Translations under genes and position numbers: made by a program
Shown here: piece by piece, positions 32,894 to 44,558 of the stretch
How positions within the stretch are numbered: the stretch's first letter is position 1
How the letters are laid out: each line of letters starts with the position of its first letter
Notes under the pieces: generated by a model
What the model was told of the DNA's origin: nothing
Database searches by the model: none
What the model saw: only the letters and a program-made list of their open reading frames with translations
NCBI GenBank assembly: GCA_039000515.1
Contig: JBCFYV010011164.1
Span: forward strand, 48,790,704-48,854,703
Direction of reading: 5' to 3'
DNA: 64,000 bases
Source: Timema cristinae
Taxonomy: Eukaryota; Arthropoda; Insecta; Phasmatodea; Timematidae

Positions 32894-35800
32894 ATTGCAG
32901 ATCCAGTGTTTAATTAATGGCAAATAATGGTTTCACGTGTAAATAAAACCACAGTAAGCCCTTGCTGATCCAGTGTTTAATTCATGGCAAATAATGGTTT
33001 CACGTGTAAATAAAACCACAGTAAGCCCTTGCAGATCCAGTGTTTAATTAATGGCAAATAATGGTTTCACGTGTAAATAAAACCACAGTAAGCCCTTGCT
33101 GATCCAGTGTTTAATTAATGGCAAATAATGGTTTCACGTGTAAATAAACCACGGTAACCCTGTGACCAGTGTTTAATAATTTCAGTATAAATAAAACCAC
33201 AGTAAGCCCTTGCAGATCCAGTGTTTATGCAAAGTTTGTTAAATAAAACCACAGTAGCTTGCTGACCCAGTGTTTAATTAATGGTTTCACGTATAAATAA
33301 AACCAAAGTAAGCCCTTGCAGATCCAGTGTTTAATTAATGGCAAATAATGGTTTCACGTGTAAATAAAACCACAGTAAGCCCTTGCTGACCCAGTGTTTA
33401 ATGAAAATAATGGTTTCACGTTAAATAAAACCAAGTAAGCCCTTGCTGACCAGTGTTTATTAATATATGGTTTCACGTTAAATAAAACCACAGTAAGCCC
33501 TTGCAGATCCAGTGTTAAATTAATGGCAAATAATGGTTTCACGTGTAAATAAAACCACAGTAAGCCCTTGCTGACCCAGTGTTTAATTAATGGTTTCACG
33601 TATAAATAAAACCACAGTAAGCCCTTGCAGATCCAGTGTTTAATTAATGGCAAATAATGGTTTCACGTGTAAATAAAACCAAGTAAGCCCTTGCTGACAG
33701 TGTTTTTTAAATTTAAAGGTTTCACGTATAAATAAAACCACAGTAAGCCCTTGCAGATCCAGTGTTTTAATTAATGGCAAATAATGGTTTCACGTGTAAA
33801 TAAAACCACAAGTAAGCCCTTGCTGATACAGTGTTTAATTATGGCAAATAATGGTTTCACTTTAAATAAAACCACAGTAAGCCCTTGCTGATCCAGTGTT
33901 TTATTAATGGCAAATAATGGTTTCACGTAAATAAAACCACAGTAAGCCTTGCTGATCCAGTGTTTAATTAATGGCAAATAATGGTTTCACTGTGTAAATA
34001 AAACCACAGTAAGCCCTTGCTGATCCAGTGTTTAATTAATGGCAAATAATGGTTTCACGTATAAATAAAACCACAGTAAGCCTTGCTGACCCAGTGTTTT
34101 TAATATAATGGTTTCACGTATAAATAAAACCACAGTAAGCCCTTGCAGATCCAGTGTTTAATTAATGGCAAATAATGGTTTCACGTGTAAATAAAACCAC
34201 AGTAAGCCCTTGCTGACCAGTGTTTATAATTAATGGTTTCACGTATAAATAAAACCACAGTAAGCCTTGCGACCAGTGTTTTATTAATGGCAAATAATGG
34301 TTTCACGTGTAAATAAAACCACAGTAAGCCCTTGCTGATCCAGTGTTTAATTAATGGCAAATAATGGTTTCACGTTAAATAAAACCACAGTAAGCCCTTG
34401 CTGACCAGTGTTTAATTAATGGTTTCACGTGTAAATAAAACCACAGTAAGCCCTTGCGATCCAGTGTTTAATTAATGGCAAATAATGGTTTCACGTGTAA
34501 ATAAAACCACAGTAAGCCCTTGCTGACCCAGTGTTTAATTAATGGTTTCACGTATAAATAAAACCACAGTAAGCCCTTGCAGATCCAGTGTTTAATTAAT
34601 GGCAAATAATGGTTCACGTGTAAATAAAACCAAGTAAGCCCTTGCTGACCCAGTGTTAATTTCAAATGGTTTCAACGTATAAATAAAACCACAGTAAGCC
34701 CTTGCTGATCCAGTGTTTTATTAATGGCAAATAATGGTTCACGTGTAAATAAAACCATAAGTAACTTGACCCAGATTTGTCAGTATACCCTAGTGAGATG
34801 TTAATTCATGGCAAATAATGGTTTAACGTATAAATAAAACCAAGTAAGCCCTTGTGATCCAGTGTTTAATTCATGGCAAATAATGGTTTCACGTGTAAAT
34901 AAAACCAGTAAGCCCTTGCTGACCCAGTGTTTAATTAATGGTTTCACGTATAAATAAAACCAAAGTAAGCCCTTGCTGATCCAGTGTTTAATTAATGGCA
35001 AATAATGGTTCACGTGTAAATAAAACCACAGTAAGCCCTTGCTGATCCAGTGTTAATTATGGCAAATAATGGTTTCACGTGTAAATAAAACCACAGTAAG
35101 CCCTTGCTGACCCAGTGTTTAATTAATGGTTTCACGTATAAATAAAACCACAAGTAAGCCCTTGCAGATCCAGTGTTTAATTAATGGCAAATAATGGTTT
35201 CACGTGTAAATAAAACCACAGTAAGCCCTTGCTGATCCAGTGTTTAATTACAATAATGGTTTCACGTGTAAATAAAACCACAGTAAGCCCTTGCTGACCA
35301 GTGTTTAATTAATGGATTGTTCACGTTAAATAAAACCAAGTAAGCCCTTGCAGATCCAGTGATTAATTAATGGCAAATAATGGTTTCACGTATAATAAAA
35401 CCACAGTAAGCCCTTGCTGACCCAGTGTTTTATTAAGATAATGGTTTCACGTATAAATAAAACCATAGTAAGCCCTTGCAGATCAGTGTTTAATTAATGG
35501 CAAATAATGGTTCACGTGTAAATAAAACCAAAGTAAGCCCTTGCTGATCCAGTGATTAATTCATGGCAAATAATGGTTTCACGTGTAAATAAAACCAACA
35601 GTAAGCCCTTGCTGATCCAGTGTTTATTAATGGCAAATAATGGTTTCACGTGTAAATAAAACCAAGTAAGCCCTTGCTGATCGTGTTATTTAAATAATGG
35701 TTTCACGTGTAAATAAAACCACAGTAAGCCCTTGCTGATCCAGTGTTTAATTCATGGCAAATAATGGTTTCACGTGTAAATAAAACCACAGTAAGCCCTT

Positions 35801-36014
35801 GCAGATCCAGTGTTTAATTAATGGCAAATAATGGTTTCACGTGTAAATAAAACCACAGTAAGCCCTTGCTGACCCAGTGTTTAATTAATGGCAAATAATG
35901 GTTTCACGTGTAAATAAAACCACAGTAAGCCCTTGCTGATCCAGTGTTTAATTAATGGCAAATAATGGTTTCACGTGTAAATAAAACCACAGTAAGCCCT
36001 TGCTGACCCAGTTG
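32894..36014 (+). repeat. satellite B: 67-bp and 57-bp units, roughly 50 copies
   Basis: The long unit (67 bp) runs from GCAGATCCAGTGTTTAATTA through ATGGCAAATAATGGTTTCAC and GTGTAAATAAAACCACAGTA to AGCCCTT. The short unit (57 bp) lacks one ATGGCAAATA and reads CACGTATA in place of CACGTGTA. Long and short units often alternate, giving a ~124-bp higher-order period. Many units carry small deletions. Frames through it are artefacts of the repeat. Confidence 0.95.
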
Positions 36015-36056
36015 CATATAATCCGCACAACAAATTTAAAAATTCTGTCCACAGTG

Positions 36057-36297
36057 TTTTTAGCACCACGTCTTATTACTTATTTGGTCAATACGCTAAT
36101 TTACTAATTACGCTATTGGTTCAGGATGAGGAAGACTAAATTTAAAGTAAGGATACCTGCATTTGGGTGAAGAGAGAAAGTAGGGAACTATTTAGCAAAA
36201 ACCACCCTTAGTACATCCGACAGGGATTAAACCATGATCTCTCCATTGTTGGCTGCGAGAGTCGCGCCTTAGACCATGCGGTCACCCAAATGAGCCT
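36057..36297 (-). mobile_element. SINE, family 2 with shared tail
   Basis: Plus-strand marks: TTAGCACCACGTCTTATTAC, GGATGAGGAAGACTAAATTT, AGCAAAAACCACCCTTAGTA and GCCTTAGACCATGCGGTCAC. It lies just past the end of satellite B. Confidence 0.75.
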
Positions 36298-36344
36298 CCT
36301 GTCTCCACACTCGAGTACCGTACTTTAAAATACACAAGGGCTTT

Positions 36345-36446
36345 GGGGAGGCAGAAGAGCAGCACATGTCTGTTCAAACAAAACTCGACAGTTTCTTTGA
36401 GCCTGCATCGTTACAGTACGTGCGAAAACAAGTACACTCTTTATGA
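36345..36446 (+). pseudogene. C-terminal end of a Tigger/pogo transposase
   Basis: The frame reads GEAEEQHMSVQTKLDSFFEP, then ASLQYVRKQVHSL and TGA. The QTKLDSFF motif before the stop is typical of the tail of Tigger (pogo-like, DDE) transposases. The rest of the gene is absent upstream, where a SINE and satellite B begin. A matching pogo-type end lies at 36885-36980. Confidence 0.6.
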
Positions 36447-36529
36447 GTCTGCTATCGATTAATATCGATCTTTTCATATTTTTGAAATAAAGGATCTATA
36501 TTTTATCATTTTAAAAGTTATATAATTGG

Positions 36530-36805
36530 GACACTGAAGAGAAAAAAAGGTTACTGTGGTTAGGTCATGTGATGAGAATGGAGGACAGAATGCATTAGAA
36601 AGTCTTACAGAACAAAGAGAAGAGTGGAAGACCTATTGGAAGACCACGGACAAGATGGATGGACAAGCTCTCGGAGAAGGACATGGAGGCTAAAGGAGCA
36701 GACTGGAGATGTGTGGCTGAGGAAGAAGTTTGGAAAGATCATCAGGAATGTAAAAGGATGTGCCAGATGGTCCACAGAGGCAGAACATCAAATGATGATG
36801 ATATT
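36530..36805 (+). pseudogene. 3' end of a LINE (C-terminal tail)
   Basis: The peptide RLLWLGHVMRMEDRM, then GRPIGRPRTRWMD, and later GADWRCVAEEEVWKD is the conserved C-terminus of many non-LTR retrotransposon proteins. A stop follows RMH. It ends in an (ATG)n tail (AATGATGATGATATT), the short-repeat tail seen in RTE-like LINEs. It interrupts the Tigger relic. Confidence 0.72.
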
Positions 36806-36884
36806 TTATTATTTCTTTTTTTCATCAGCATCACTTAGATAATTCCATTTTCCATTTAATTATATTCTAAGTTGTTGTTTTTTT

Positions 36885-36980
36885 GTCTTTTAGAGTTATC
36901 TTTTGCTTCTCTAATCTGAATTATCGCTTAATTCCGGATGACCTTGCCTCCGATTAATCCAGATTAGCGAGGATTTACTG
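36885..36980 (-). mobile_element. Tigger/pogo terminal end
   Basis: On the minus strand it reads CAGTAAATCCTCGCTAATCT and GGATTAATCGGAGGCAAGG, typical of Tigger/pogo inverted repeats, and is followed by TA, the target of this superfamily. It belongs with the transposase tail at 36345. Confidence 0.65.
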
Positions 36981-36989
36981 TAAACCTAT

Positions 36990-37267
36990 ATTAAAATAGC
37001 GATGGTAACGGTTTTCTTGAACAAATACTTGGTTTCAATTTGGTAGACTTCACACCAGAGTAAATATAGATTTGTCACAGTCATTTTGTATTTTGAGGAA
37101 CGAACTTTTTTTATTAGGATAGAAAATTTATGATTGGAAGAAGTAGTAAAGGATTTTTTTTTAAAGTGATTATATGCTTACAGCACCAAGACACGTGTTA
37201 TACCGTGAAATTTTATTTAAACTCATTTTAGTCCTACCATATAATCTTTTTTTTATACATATAAAAT
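36990..37267. other. AT-rich non-genic stretch
   Basis: Nothing recognised. Confidence 0.45.
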
Positions 37268-37495
37268 TCAAGCATCTTACTACCGGTTCAGGTCAAGTTA
37301 TAATAATATTTGATAATTATTCTAATAGGGTAGGGATGAGAAAGGAAGCATTTTAGAGATAACATACCCACTTTCGCGTGGAAGGAGAGTGTGCAACCAT
37401 TTAGAAATAAACACTCTTAGTACACTCGATCTTTATGTCACCAGAAGTCTCTTGTGGTGGGATTGGCACTTAAGACCAGGCGACTATCCAAGCAC
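37268..37495 (-). mobile_element. SINE, family 2, worn
   Basis: Plus-strand CATCTTACTACCGGTTCAGG, GGGATGAGAAAGGAAGCATT, CGCGTGGAAGGAGAGTGTGC and TAAGACCAGGCGACTATCC keep the order of the family with many substitutions. Confidence 0.65.
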
Positions 37496-38276
37496 ATGTT
37501 TGGTTGTTGTGTTTTTCTAGGACCAAGCTAGTTACTACCGCTAACTGCATGCATAAATATTGTCTTTGCGCTGTTCCTCTGCGAATATTTGTCCACTGAG
37601 TATCTCCACCATAATATAGGTAATCTTCTAGGATAGTGTGGAGACAATTCACTAACATTCACCCTCCTCAATGTTTTCTTCTTATATTGGTTAGTGTAAG
37701 CTGAATAAATCCCAACCAACCAGTAGAGCATGTAGCACTAAAGTGGCATTCATTAAAAGTTCCGCAGCTACAGATAAGCTATCACAAATGATCTGGGATC
37801 CAAACCATGTCCTCCTTGTACTTCTCACATCTGCCGTATAATTAATTCTATGCACGCGCCTGTTGAGTCCTGGGCCTCTAATTTTGAAACGTGCGAGTAG
37901 CGATTCGCTAGCGTATTTCTCTCATCTCGCACACAATCTCGCAAACCCCTAATTTTGAAACTTCTGCGCTGCGAAAACTGACGTCACACGATCGAATAGC
38001 GAGCGGATTCAACTCGCCAGCCTCACACCGTGCGAGACAGGCCTTGTCTATCGAATAGGCAATAACATAACAAAATGGATGCCATCCCCCTCTTCGGTTG
38101 CAGCTTTCTGAGAGTGATTTTGTTGAAATAAACCTATCACTGAACAAAATAGGTTTACAGAAGAAAAGAATATGATTGCTTTGTACATTTTATGCAATCC
38201 TTCAAAACAAATATTTGTTTGGGTGAAAATAAAACTATAATTTCTAATTTTTTAAGTTTCGTCAATCGTCAATTTG

Positions 38277-38340
38277 GGTGAGTCGGTAACGTGACCGTCT
38301 CATGATCTAAGGTTCGCGTGTTCAAATCCATAATTTTTTT
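38277..38340 (+). repeat. tRNA-like head inside the 1.37-kb element
   Basis: GAGTCGGTAACGTGACCGTC and box B GTGTTCAAATCC followed by a T-run. A similar head lies inverted at 38757-38830. Confidence 0.45.
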
Positions 38341-38756
38341 TTTTTTTTTAATTTATCAGACTTTAAACTTAAATTTTAAATGAACGTATTAGTAAGCATT
38401 TAATATGTTTTAAATATATTTTATAGAAATACACAAGGTATTTGAGCCTACGTAGACTAACATAATAGTCGTTAAAAATAATTTAAAAAGGTAATAAATT
38501 AAAAACGCTAGGCCTATATTAATTTTGAAATTTTGTATGTAGGTGATTATTTAAAAATTAAATTAATGGGTTTTATGACATAAAATTGTACACATTTTAA
38601 AATAAGGCTAAGTAAGCTAATTATTAATCACATAGTAAAATTTTTTTAGGGTATATTTATGTTTTAAAAATAGTTGCGAAAATAAAAAAAATATAGTACT
38701 GAATTTTATTTACGAAAACGTGATTTAAATTCAGACAAAAATTAAAATAATTTACC

Positions 38757-38830
38757 TAGGGTGGGATTGAACTCGTGAAAGTTCGAATTCAGGTCAAGCA
38801 CGCTATCAAGTGTGCTAAATTGGATTGTTC
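38757..38830 (-). repeat. inverted tRNA-like head inside the 1.37-kb element
   Basis: The minus strand reads GCGTGCTTGACCTGAATTCG and box B GAGTTCAATCCC, pairing in arrangement with the head at 38277. Confidence 0.45.
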
Positions 38831-39352
38831 CGTAGAAATAGTTTTTATTTTACTCATATAACTTTGAAAAAATTTTGAGACAACAAGTTTAGATGTATAC
38901 AATAATTGGAAGATAGTTTCCCAATGAAACTAAACTAACCGTTGTAAATGATGTAATCGTTACAATAATAATGTTTACTTTCAGTTACGTATCTTGTATA
39001 ATGACGTGTTGTGTCATACCATCGCCCCAACCCTTTGGCACGTCATGGTTTTACAGTGTTGTCGGATTGAAAACTCAGTCGCAAGCGAAACAACACTACA
39101 CCAACTCGCACGACATTAGAAACCTTTCAAAATTAGCTCTGTTTCAGTACAGCCTGCGATTTGCGAGTTCATAAGTTGCGAGTTAGCTCGCAAGCGAGTA
39201 TTTTCGCAAGTTTCAAAATTAGGGGTCCAGGAGCGTGTCTCATTTGGTTGAGCCGTGTCTCGCATAGCTCCCTCTGGGCCCACAGGCAGGAGGGGTAATA
39301 CATTGGGAGGAGCAATGGGAGGAGCATTGGTGGGCGTTACACTACCCTATTA

Positions 39353-39505
39353 TTATTGTTATTATTATTATTATTAGCACCGCGTCTTACTACCCATTCG
39401 GGTTATACGCACTTACGCTAATGTGAAATGGTAGGGTGATTGTGAGCTGAAATGAACGACCTACAGTTTAACGTGGAATCCGAACCACGGTGGAGGCCTG
39501 GCGTG
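39353..39505 (-). mobile_element. SINE, family 1, 5'-truncated at insertion
   Basis: Only the body and tail are present, broken at GGTGGAGGCCTGGC. Yet a perfect 10-bp duplication TACCCTATTA flanks it (39343-39352 and 39506-39515), so the copy arrived already lacking its tRNA head. Confidence 0.85.
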
Positions 39506-39515
39506 TACCCTATTA

Positions 39516-39892
39516 CAGTGACACCAGGTTCGTGTAATACTAGAGCGGAACAGTGATGGAGGGGGTCAGGTTAAGTCTCTATTTCACTGTTATATTGTAG
39601 AAGGGGAAGGTTAAAAAAAAAAGCGTTACATGGTTAATGGATGAACCCTAAGTCCCGTGACTATACCTTGTGAAGGCTTACATAACCCGACACAAAGTGG
39701 TTGTTTGCACGCCAGTCCACCCCACCCATCCATCACCCACCTGGCCTGTTGGATCGTGATCTAAATCAGCCAGACCCAGCCGTCCCTAACGTACGATCAA
39801 GGACACTCGCCGGACGAGGCCCAGACCTTGACGAGATTCACAATATCTGTTTCAAGTTCGCGAGTCGATACGAGCCTTTCAGAGCACTATAA
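39516..39892. other. GC-richer stretch, no gene assigned
   Basis: A 63-codon plus frame (39701-39892) is proline-rich and unrecognised. No splice sites support it. Confidence 0.4.
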
Positions 39893-40225
39893 AACAAAAC
39901 TCGCTTTGCTTGTTGGGGGCTCAGCCCCCAGTGAGTTTTCTTTACACTTGGATGTAAGCTAATGTAATTCCAGGACAGTTTTTTGTTAGGTCTTACCGTT
40001 TAGCCACCAGAGACCACCAGAGAAAGGTCCGCACCGACTTTAAAGTTGCTCCATCATTTTGAATTTTTTTCGGGGGTTAAAAATTAATTTTTTTAACTTT
40101 TTGGAATTTTCCCGTCGGTTACAGGCTAGAAGCTATAAGTTTGCCAAATTTCAAGTTTTTAGCTCATCTGGAAGTGGGTAAACATCAATGTCAGTGAGTG
40201 AGTCAGCCGTGTGACTTTATAGTAG
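39893..40225 (-). mobile_element. Helitron-like interspersed repeat
   Basis: It opens near CTCGCTTTGCTTGTTGGGGG with the perfect hairpin GGGGGCTCAGCCCCC (39914-39928) and closes in TATAGTAGTATAGTAATA. The layout, read on the minus strand, fits a short non-autonomous Helitron-like repeat with its 3' hairpin. No second copy in the window. Confidence 0.45.
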
Positions 40226-40427
40226 TATAGTAATAAACATCAGTGGAGGAGATTGGGGGAACATGTCTCACCAAATAATCGCCTCAGATGGAACACTCCT
40301 ACTCCTAGTTGCGTAAAAGAAACGTTTGAGGCCATGCATACATTCATACCTTTTTATTTAAAAAAATTATACCTATTTAATACCACATTCTTTTATAATA
40401 TTATCATTCACGTTTTATTTTTTATTT

Positions 40428-40616
40428 TTAGCACCATTTCTTACTACCCATTCGGGTTATATACGTTTATATCCTAAATACGCTATTGTTTTTAGGTATT
40501 TCCGCGGAAGGAGAGTGGAAAAACTACCCTCGGTACACTCGACCGAGGTTTGAATCTCAATCTCCCCGTCATCAGAAGTTAAGGCCACTGTTATAATGCG
40601 GCCACCGAAGAGGGTA
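40428..40616 (-). mobile_element. SINE, family 2, internally shortened
   Basis: The shared tail (TAGCACCATTTCTTACTACC) and head (ATGCGGCCACCGAAGAGGG) are present, but part of the body around the TTCAACCT block is deleted. Confidence 0.75.
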
Positions 40617-41390
40617 TTCATGTCATTAATATGGTATGAAAATAAAACCAAAATAATTCTGATTTGAAGTAGGAGTGGGTTCGTTCTACCCGGCGCCGTC
40701 CCGGCTCCCCATTTCAATAATCAGCAGTGGCGCGCACAAAAACTCACTTAGGTGGGAAGGACATAAATACATTTATTTATTGAAGGCCTTATTTATGTAT
40801 ATTTTATTCCAATTAGTAATTTTTGGTTGTCCCAGTATACTTTTTAAATATCCTTTCGTAATCATGTTCTTAAAAATACGCGTATATTTGGAACATATTC
40901 AGTTTCCTGTATTCAAGTTGTACATTACATGTGTTAATATGTTATTATAATTATTTGCTACTTGGTTGAAGAGGGGAAGGGCGGTTGTAAATGCTTTGCC
41001 TGCCTCCCCCCTCCCCTTTTTCGGTGAGTAACTTCAAAATATCACCATATTTACCTCATACTTATAAAACTTTTCAGCGTTACAACACATGGATTTGTTC
41101 ATAAATACTGTAAGCACACGTAAAACAGATTTAGTAACTTTTTTAACTGTTAGAAAACAGGGTGACCACATGCAGGGAAAATATGAAAAACTTGGAAAGT
41201 CAGGGAATTTAAGACTGCCAAGAAAATCAGGGAATTTTGTAGTCGATCAATGAAATTGGCTTAAATACCTGTTAGGTAATGTAATGATAAATGTCTTATT
41301 GTTATACAGTTCAAATAATAGATGAAAGATATAGCCGCATTTTCCTGGATTTAATGAAGTAGCCAGAACATTCTTTGAATACTTTAGAAC
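40617..41390. other. non-genic stretch with possible hAT end
   Basis: CAGTGGCGCGCACAAAAACT at 40724 looks like a hAT left end, but no right end or duplication was found. Confidence 0.4.
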
Positions 41391-41394
41391 GATG

Positions 41395-41422
41395 CCACAC
41401 GCACACACACACGCATACGAAA

Positions 41423-41466
<44 letters not shown>
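41395..41466. repeat. (CA)n microsatellite
   Basis: CA dinucleotides with CGCG and ATACGAAA interruptions. Two cysteine/valine-rich frames across it are artefacts. Confidence 0.92.
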
Positions 41467-41467
<1 letters not shown>

Positions 41468-42862
41468 GTAATAACACAAACTCTCACGACACAACGACCG
41501 TCATGTAACGTACAAGCGTGCATGAATGAATATTAATAGTATAATTATTGTATGGTAGGCCTAATAAAAATTAGTAACTAATTTTTTATAAAAAAAAGTA
41601 TATATTTTAATGTAGACGTGATACACAAAAATTGGTGGCATTTTTTGAATCGGCACATCAATTTTCTATAGGCTCAGCCAATTAAATTTCGCAGTTACGA
41701 ATTTTCTTTCTTTTGTGCTGACTAGGGTTTTATGTTTGTCAAATACACATCCATACATTATAATAATGGAGTTTTTGGGCTTTATAGATCTATAGCTCAG
41801 TTTACAAAAATATCAGCCAGAATTAATGTACCTTTTCCCAGATCATACCCGAATGTACTAATCGTACATCCTTTCCGTCAAGGCTATATCATGTACCGAT
41901 GAGATGAAGGGATTATGATAGTGAGTATTACGAGTTAAGCCATTGAAGATCTTAAGCCTAGCTAGACCAAATTTGGTGACCATGGGAATTATTTCTCTTT
42001 TGAAAAATAAATCACCCGGTACCAGCCGGAAATCAAACCCAAGCAGTAACTAGTGGCTCTCTGATCACTCATTATAACACTATTTAAGGAATATATCTGA
42101 AAGAAAACCTATACAAATTAAAATGGAAACAGTTCTCACTTAAGTCTACTGCGAAAGCTCAATTTGTTGTTTTAGTTCTGTAATTTGAAGTATTTCATTT
42201 TGAGTTTTGGGGAGGGGGGTTGCGGGGGGGGCGCACACAGTGAACTCTAGGGACACGTGTTGGACATGGTTGTTATAAATTCACCTTGTTTCCGGCGTTT
42301 ATGGATTTCTGCTAGACTAGTCCAGTGCCTTAAGCATTAGAAGTAATCTCAAAAATGGAATCGTTGCTATTGTCTTAGACATTTCATACACATCCAAACA
42401 ATATTTCCTATTTACAGTCCGAAACAAAATATTTCTCTCATGTATCACAGCGCGAACAATTCTTATCCAAGACTAACCAACGCTGATGACTTCTTTATGA
42501 ACATTGCCTAGCAACGGTTTGTTGTGGGTGGACGCTCGTTGCTAAGGAGGAAGAAATTTTATGGGGAGAGGGGGGACGAAATGACACGACAGTACCACGT
42601 AATCCCCCCCCTTCCCATATTCAGTATCTAATTAACACAACAAACCACTCCCCGATATGTTTTACAAGTTTTATAAACGGCTCAATCTAGTGCTTATGAT
42701 GCCAAAGAGAAGGGTAGCCTTGAGGAAATGCACCCGTATTAGCGTGGATAAAGAATTAGGAAGGGGAAAAAAATATAAATCGCACGCAGAAATCTCTAGC
42801 CGGGATCCAGAAAACAATTTCTCCGTCGACGGCGACCTGTTGAAGTGCTAATCTAACGCCTT
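41467..42862. other. non-genic stretch
   Basis: G-rich and C-rich runs at about 42210 and 42605. No gene recognised. Confidence 0.45.
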
Positions 42863-43105
42863 AACAGGTGGTCTCATGGTCCAAAGCGTCATTTATCTCA
42901 AAATATTGGATTGCTGATAGAGAGGAGATCAAGGTTCGAATCACCGTTGGGTTCATTGGAGGTGGTTTCCTAAAGTAATCTATTAATATTGTTTTTCCAT
43001 TCCCTCTCCACGCCAATGCGTGTATATTTGTTCTAGATTACCCTCCCAATCCTCACTTCTTCGATTAAGTCGTTCTGAATGTAGGCTACTCATAAAATAA
43101 TTAAC
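42863..43105 (+). mobile_element. SINE, family 2, diverged
   Basis: Head GGTGGTCTCATGGTCCAAAG, box B AGGTTCGAATC, body TTCCATTCCCTCTCCACGCC and GATTACCCTCCCAATCC. Confidence 0.7.
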
Positions 43106-43364
43106 CGCCGGGGCATGGCGGTACGTACATGAGTTACTTCATGGAAAAAATACTACCCATAGAAGGGCAACCTTTTAATTTGACTCGAAATAGAACGAAT
43201 GCTTCATCCAATAAGAACTGGACGTTTATTTCAATTTTAAATTTCCTGCAAAATATCCATTTTGTAATAATACGCTCACTTTTATTGATTAAAATTTATT
43301 TCATAATGAAATATCGATCATATGAGTTTACAAGGCAGTATGATAAATAACTTAACCTGCATCT

Positions 43365-43475
43365 GTGGTCACATAGCTTAAGTCGTAAAGAACGAGATAG
43401 ACTACTGGATTGTCGAGGACGGCAAGGTCAAGCTTCGAATCTTTGCCGGGTGCATTGGGGGAAGTTATTATTATA
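43365..43475 (+). mobile_element. SINE head, family 2-like, 3'-truncated
   Basis: GGTCACATAGCTTAAGTCGT and box B AGCTTCGAATC with the following TGCCGGGTGCATTGGGGGAA repeat the family 2 head only. Confidence 0.55.
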
Positions 43476-44556
43476 TTATTGATCATTGTGATATTTTAGT
43501 ATTTTAATAAGATGAGAGTGCAAGTATAAGTAAGTACTTGTCCTAGTTACACTCCTTATACTTTACAACCATTACTGTTTCCAGCCTGTGGTCCGGGTTA
43601 GTCTTATTCAAGCCATATATTTTTCACTGCCGGCTAAGTAGGCCTGTCATAACTTCATATGCCTTATCATATAACTTAAACCTAGGGTACAACATCCAGT
43701 CCCCGACCATGAATTTATCAATGTGAAATGGTAAACCCATATTTTCACCAATTATACATTTTTCAAACATGCTGGGACACTCCTTAATAATAAGCCGTTA
43801 AATATAGTTTGTGTTCAAACTCATGATAATAATAAAAAAAAAAGCTTATGAACAAAAAGGACTGTCGACGCTGATAACCACTTTGTTATGCGCCTTAAAA
43901 ACCAGATAGTTGCAACAAAGAGGGAACTGAATAGCGCCAACAATGGTGTCTTGATTATGTCCAGTCTAAAACCATTCGCAACCTCTTGTCGGATTCGTAG
44001 CACACTAGTAAGACGTGCCGTAATTGGTTTCCTCCAACAAAATGGACTGTCTACAATGAAACATCATAACACATAATTTCAACCAACAGGAATTAAGAAA
44101 ACCTACTAAAACCTTATAAACATATCAGACAGTATCAATTTATATTCCAATAGATGACACTGTTTTCTATTATGATTTATTTCATCATAAAAGGTTGGTA
44201 TTCTTTAACAGATTATTTTAAAATATCATCGAAATCCATTTAAAATGTTAATAATAAACTCACAATTTTTGTAAGAACTAAGCCAAAGAGCACAAATTAC
44301 AAACGCCATAGATAATTACTACAAAAATCAAAGTTATATCAAAGTAATTAAATAAGAAATATTGTAAACATATTTTAATGCTTAAATAATAAATATAATA
44401 TATATTATAACTATTATTGAAACATTTAAAAATTAAATATTTAATACTATAAATTTCCACGAAATATTGTCCTTAGTTATTTAACTATCAGTTATATTTG
44501 AATATAGTAGCATAACTATATTTGTTTATGATCGGATGAATGCAAGCCAACACAGC
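43476..44556. other. AT-rich non-genic stretch
   Basis: No gene recognised. Confidence 0.45.
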
Positions 44557-44558
44557 TA

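Larger units (their letters stand above)
37868..39232. mobile_element. DNA transposon-like element with doubled inverted ends (~1.37 kb)
   Basis: The left edge TCCTGGGCCTCTAATTTTGA and the reverse complement of the right edge (TCCTGGACCCCTAATTTTGA) pair and continue as AAACGTGCGAG against AAACTTGCGAA. A second copy of CCCCTAATTTTGAAACTT lies ~75 bp in from the left edge (37945), and a matching inverted one ~90 bp in from the right (39119). The interior is AT-rich with no transposase. No clear target duplication was found, so the superfamily is open. Confidence 0.68.

Noticed and set aside
33354..35013. Minus frames with repeated KHWxSKGLLWFYL peptides
   Set aside because: Artefact of satellite B units, with no start, splice or family support.
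31246..36014. Repeat arrays that could suggest CRISPR
   Set aside because: Repeats are contiguous without unique spacers and the sequence is clearly animal.
40724..41030. Complete hAT element starting CAGTGGCGCGCAC
   Set aside because: No matching right end or 8-bp duplication could be found, so only a possible end is noted.
41247..41523. Cys/Val-rich frames
   Set aside because: They translate a (CA)n microsatellite.
43821..44076. Pair of ~60-codon frames on both strands
   Set aside because: No motif, no exon signals.
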